From assembly GCF_002844375.1 (NCBI RefSeq), contig NZ_CP024199.1, positions 1,004,001-1,068,000 of the forward strand: a stretch of 64,000 nucleotides of DNA, read 5' to 3'. Positions 61,428 to 64,000 of this stretch are shown here, piece after piece (position 1 is the stretch's first letter; every line of letters begins with the position of its first letter). Below the pieces are notes generated by a model that was not told where the DNA came from, did no database searches, and was given only the letters and a program-made list of their open reading frames with translations. The position numbers and the translations under genes are program-made. The stretch is from Thalassospira marina (GTDB taxonomy: Bacteria > Pseudomonadota > Alphaproteobacteria > Rhodospirillales > Thalassospiraceae).

Positions 61428-63023
61428 ATGACAGCCGATCTTCGTGATGCCGCGTTAAACAGCAATGTCTGGGCTTTTGCCGAAGCCCAAAAGCTGGTGC
61501 AGCGTTACAAAGACAAAAAACCGGAAAAAGGCTATGTCCTGTTTGAAACCGGTTATGGCCCGTCGGGTTTGCCGCATATCGGCACCTTTGGCGAAGTTGC
61601 GCGCACGACCTATGTCCGCCGCGCCTTTGAAACCATGTCCGATATTCCGACCAAGCTGTTTTGCTTTTCCGATGATATGGACGGCCTGCGCAAGGTGCCT
61701 GATAATATTCCCAACCGGGAAATGGTGGCACAGCATCTGGGCAAGGCCCTGACCAGCGTGCCGGACCCGTTTGGCAAGTTTGAAAGCTTTGCCCATCATA
61801 ACAATGCCCGTCTGCGCGAGTTTCTTGACAGCTTTGGCTTTGAATATGAATTCAAGTCATCGACCGAATGCTACCGTTCGGGCATGTTTGATGCGGCTTT
61901 GCTGCGGGTTCTGGAAGTTTACGACAATATCCAGAAAATCATGCTGCCGACCCTGGGCGAAGAACGCCGTGCGACCTATAGCCCGTTCATGCCGGTTGAG
62001 CAGGATACCCAGAAAGTTCTGATGGCCAAGATTGTGGAAATCAAGGCTTCCGAAGGCATCATTGTTTATGAACACCCCGAAACCGGCAAGCTGGTGGAAA
62101 CCCCGGTAACGGGCGGGCATTGCAAATTGCAGTGGAAGCCGGACTGGGCGATGCGCTGGTATGCGCTCGGTGTTGATTATGAAATGGCCGGCAAGGACCT
62201 TATTCCGTCGGTTGATCTTGGCAACAAGATTGTCAAGGCAATGGGCGGCACCCCGCCGGAAGGCTTTAACTACGAACTGTTTTTGGATGAAAACGGGCAG
62301 AAGATTTCCAAATCCAAGGGCAATGGCCTGTCGGTTGAGGAATGGCTGACCTATGCGCCGGAAGACAGCCTGTCGCTGTTCATGTTCCAGAAGCCGAAGG
62401 CGGCAAAGCGTTTGTATTTTGATGTCATTCCGAAAACGGTGGATGAATATCTGACCTTTGCCGACAAGCTGAAAACCGAAACCGACCCGGTGAAGCTGTT
62501 GCAGAACCCGGCCTGGCATATTCATGCCGGTAGCGCGCCGGACCGTAACATTCCGATTTCGTTTGGCATTTTGCTGAACCTGGTTTCGGTCTGCAATACC
62601 GATGACAAGGGCGTTCTGTGGGGCTTTATTTCGCGTTATGCCGAAGGTGCAACGCCGGAAAATGCGCCTTATCTTGATAAGCTGGTTGGCTATGCCATCA
62701 ATTATTATCGCGACTTTGTCAAACCGACGAAGAAATACCGCGAAGCCAGCGAAGCAGAACGGGCCGCCCTTGTGGAACTGCGTGAGGTGCTGGTCGGGCT
62801 TGATAAATCGACCAATGGCAGCGACATCCAGAATGCCGTTTATGAAATTGGCAAAAACCACGAATGCTTTGCCGATCTGCGGGCATGGTTCAAGGCGCTT
62901 TATGAAATTCTGCTGGGTCAGGAACAGGGCCCGCGCATGGGATCCTTCATTGCGCTTTATGGCATTGACGAAAGTGTCGCTTTGATCGACCGCGCCCTTG
63001 CTGGTGAAGATCTGGGGGCCTGA
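61428..63023 (+). CDS. lysK: Lysyl-tRNA synthetase, class I
   Basis: This 531-residue enzyme charges tRNA-Lys. It is the class I form found in archaea and many alphaproteobacteria, not the class II form of E. coli. The HIGH-type motif is PSGLPHIGTF (residues 45-54), the KMSKS motif is KISKS (292-296), and CFSDDMDGLRKVPDNIP matches the class I enzyme. The length is normal and no truncation is seen. ATG 61428 is used, with AAGG upstream; an earlier TTG at 61410 is less likely. A good terminator follows. Confidence 0.97.
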   Translation: MTADLRDAALNSNVWAFAEAQKLVQRYKDKKPEKGYVLFETGYGPSGLPHIGTFGEVARTTYVRRAFETMSDIPTKLFCFSDDMDGLRKVPDNIPNREMVAQHLGKALTSVPDPFGKFESFAHHNNARLREFLDSFGFEYEFKSSTECYRSGMFDAALLRVLEVYDNIQKIMLPTLGEERRATYSPFMPVEQDTQKVLMAKIVEIKASEGIIVYEHPETGKLVETPVTGGHCKLQWKPDWAMRWYALGVDYEMAGKDLIPSVDLGNKIVKAMGGTPPEGFNYELFLDENGQKISKSKGNGLSVEEWLTYAPEDSLSLFMFQKPKAAKRLYFDVIPKTVDEYLTFADKLKTETDPVKLLQNPAWHIHAGSAPDRNIPISFGILLNLVSVCNTDDKGVLWGFISRYAEGATPENAPYLDKLVGYAINYYRDFVKPTKKYREASEAERAALVELREVLVGLDKSTNGSDIQNAVYEIGKNHECFADLRAWFKALYEILLGQEQGPRMGSFIALYGIDESVALIDRALAGEDLGA

Positions 63024-63063
63024 TTACGGCTTTTGCCCGCGATCACAGGCAAATCTGATGAAA

Positions 63064-63093
63064 GGCCCGCCGGAACATGGCGGGTCTTTTTTT
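63064..63093 (+). terminator. Rho-independent terminator after lysK
   Basis: GGCCCGCC pairs with GGCGGGTC (one G-T) around a 7-base loop and is followed by seven T, 41 bases beyond the stop. Confidence 0.88.
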
Positions 63094-63202
63094 GTTTCAA
63101 ATATAGCGGCAAATCTGGCGGGCAAAAAAATGCCGCAGTTTCATGGTGATGTCAGGATGCGCTGGCAAAGTTGGCGCAGAACAACAGAACGGAAGTATCA
63201 AG

Positions 63203-63808
63203 ATGGCAGTGAAACGCCCTAAATGGTTGGTGGTTTTGGCTGGTTTGCTGGTGGCAGGCTGTGCCAGCGGGCCGCTTGTGCATACGGACCAGAACCCGGC
63301 GACGGATTTTGGGGCCTATCATAGCTATGCGTTTGTTGAAGCGGCAGGCAAAGACCGCGAAGCACAATACACCACCCTGACCGGGCAGCGCATGGAAGAC
63401 CGCATTGCCGCCCAGATGCAGGGCCATGGCTACAGCCTTGATATTCATCACCCGGACCTTCTGGTGGATTACCACATTGCCATGCGTGACCAGCAGGTGG
63501 TGCGCCCCGGCCCGTCCTATGGTGGATATTACGGGTCGCACGGGCGCGGTGGCATTGGTGTTGGCGTGCCGTTATTTGGCGATAGCGGGCAGGTGGAAAC
63601 CTATGTCCGGGGCGAGGTGGTGATTGACCTGATTGATCGCCGCACCAACAAAACCGTGTGGGAAGGCAAAACCGGCCACTGGCTGGGATCGGACGGAGAA
63701 TATTACCCGGATTCCGCCATTGCCGAGGCGATTGCGGCAATTTTTGCCAAATACCCCTATGTCGCCGGGCAGTCTGCGCCGGTGATGCCGGTAAATGATG
63801 CGCAATAG
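63203..63808 (+). CDS. DUF4136 lipoprotein
   Basis: The 201-residue protein starts with a lipoprotein signal (WLVVLAGLLVAGC, lipidated C20) and continues with the DUF4136 pattern: TDFGAYHSYAFVEAAGKD, QRMEDRIAAQMQGHGYSLDIHHPDLLVDYHIAM, then a Gly/Tyr-rich loop, and VRGEVVIDLIDRRTNKTVWEGKTGHWL. These are envelope lipoproteins of unknown function. ATG 63203 follows GGAAG; the longer frame from 63143 is unlikely. Confidence 0.9.
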   Translation: MAVKRPKWLVVLAGLLVAGCASGPLVHTDQNPATDFGAYHSYAFVEAAGKDREAQYTTLTGQRMEDRIAAQMQGHGYSLDIHHPDLLVDYHIAMRDQQVVRPGPSYGGYYGSHGRGGIGVGVPLFGDSGQVETYVRGEVVIDLIDRRTNKTVWEGKTGHWLGSDGEYYPDSAIAEAIAAIFAKYPYVAGQSAPVMPVNDAQ

Positions 63809-63836
63809 AATGCCGAAAGGCAGGCAAAACAGCAAA

Positions 63837-63869
63837 GGCGGGCCATTCATCGATGGGACCCGCCTTTTT
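63837..63869 (+). terminator. Terminator after the lipoprotein gene, probably bidirectional
   Basis: GGCGGG (63837-63842) and CCCGCC (63859-63864) pair, with an inner CCAT/ATGG stem, followed by TTTTT. It also lies just past the end of the minus-strand aminotransferase gene and may serve both. Confidence 0.75.
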
Positions 63870-63908
63870 CTTTGCGCCGCAACGCTTCAATGATGTGAAG
63901 CGGCTTGA

Positions 63909-64000
63909 TCAGCCAGCTTCGCTAAAGGCCCAATAAAGTTCCTGGGTGCGTTTGGTGATTGGGCCGGGCTGGAGGTTGCGGTCGTCGAGTTTGACGCAGG
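63909..64000 (-). CDS. Class IV aminotransferase, C-terminal end only
   Basis: The last 30 residues of a minus-strand gene are visible, ending DDRNLQPGPITKRTQELYWAFSEAG. GPITKRTQELYW matches the C-terminus of fold-type IV PLP enzymes (branched-chain or D-amino-acid aminotransferase). The rest lies outside the window, so substrate cannot be assigned. Confidence 0.55.
   Translation of the reverse strand, partial: CVKLDDRNLQPGPITKRTQELYWAFSEAG

Noticed and set aside
61857..62861. 334-codon minus-strand frame over lysK
   Set aside because: lysK is certain from its HIGH and KISKS motifs; the minus frame is an antisense artefact of codon bias.

Overview
The window reads as chromosomal DNA of a marine-type alphaproteobacterium, most likely a Rhodospirillales member close to Thalassospira. 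This is inferred from the gene families present: class I lysyl-tRNA synthetase, HrpB, a DUF3095 protein, OhrR/Ohr, and several PAS/GGDEF/EAL and chemoreceptor genes. No rRNA, tRNA, CRISPR array, transposase or phage module was seen.

Layout. 1-11.1 kb is a surface-polysaccharide locus: two family 4 glycosyltransferases, a WecG/TagA-type glycosyltransferase with an unusual exported-looking C-terminal half, a Wzc-like tyrosine autokinase, two O-antigen ligase/polymerase-like membrane proteins on opposite strands, and an alpha/alpha-toroid protein. 11.2-25 kb is mostly housekeeping and single genes (hrpB, a VIT metal transporter, a VOC protein, greB, an MFS/LysR pair, DUF3095 with slyX, a 3-hydroxyisobutyrate-dehydrogenase-type enzyme, a TerB-like protein, a PAS-GGDEF-EAL protein). 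25-29.3 kb holds a Crp-family regulator, a PepSY membrane protein, a DUF2946 protein and an SMP-30-type lactonase. A visibly AT-richer insert at 29.3-31.3 kb encodes a single large YaaW-like protein. 31.4-37.6 kb is an iron locus: an exported beta-helix protein and a one-chain ABC transporter on the minus strand, diverging from a FhuF-like ferric-siderophore reductase and a TonB-dependent receptor, with a Fur-box-like site between them.

37.7-44.1 kb carries a DinG-family helicase, a MATE exporter, an AraC regulator and a LysE exporter. 44.2-47.2 kb is a close counterpart of the Pseudomonas cif locus: an exported epoxide hydrolase with all catalytic residues of Cif, an MFS transporter, and a divergent TetR regulator, with overlapping face-to-face promoters and a palindrome on the operon's -10 element. 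47.2-51.6 kb has a YqaA-like protein, a Fic protein whose catalytic and inhibitory residues are both lost, and an organic-peroxide unit in which OhrR diverges from an esterase-ohr operon with duplicated palindromic operators. 51.8-60.7 kb is a signalling block of two chemoreceptors, each with a sigma-28-like promoter, around a HisKA_2 kinase and a REC-PAS-GGDEF-EAL regulator. The window ends with an HNH protein, class I lysyl-tRNA synthetase, a DUF4136 lipoprotein and the end of a class IV aminotransferase gene.

The most notable items are the cif-type locus, the OhrR-controlled esterase, the pseudo-Fic protein, the WecG fusion and the YaaW-like island gene. All functional calls rest on reading translated sequence and remembered family motifs; no database search was run.
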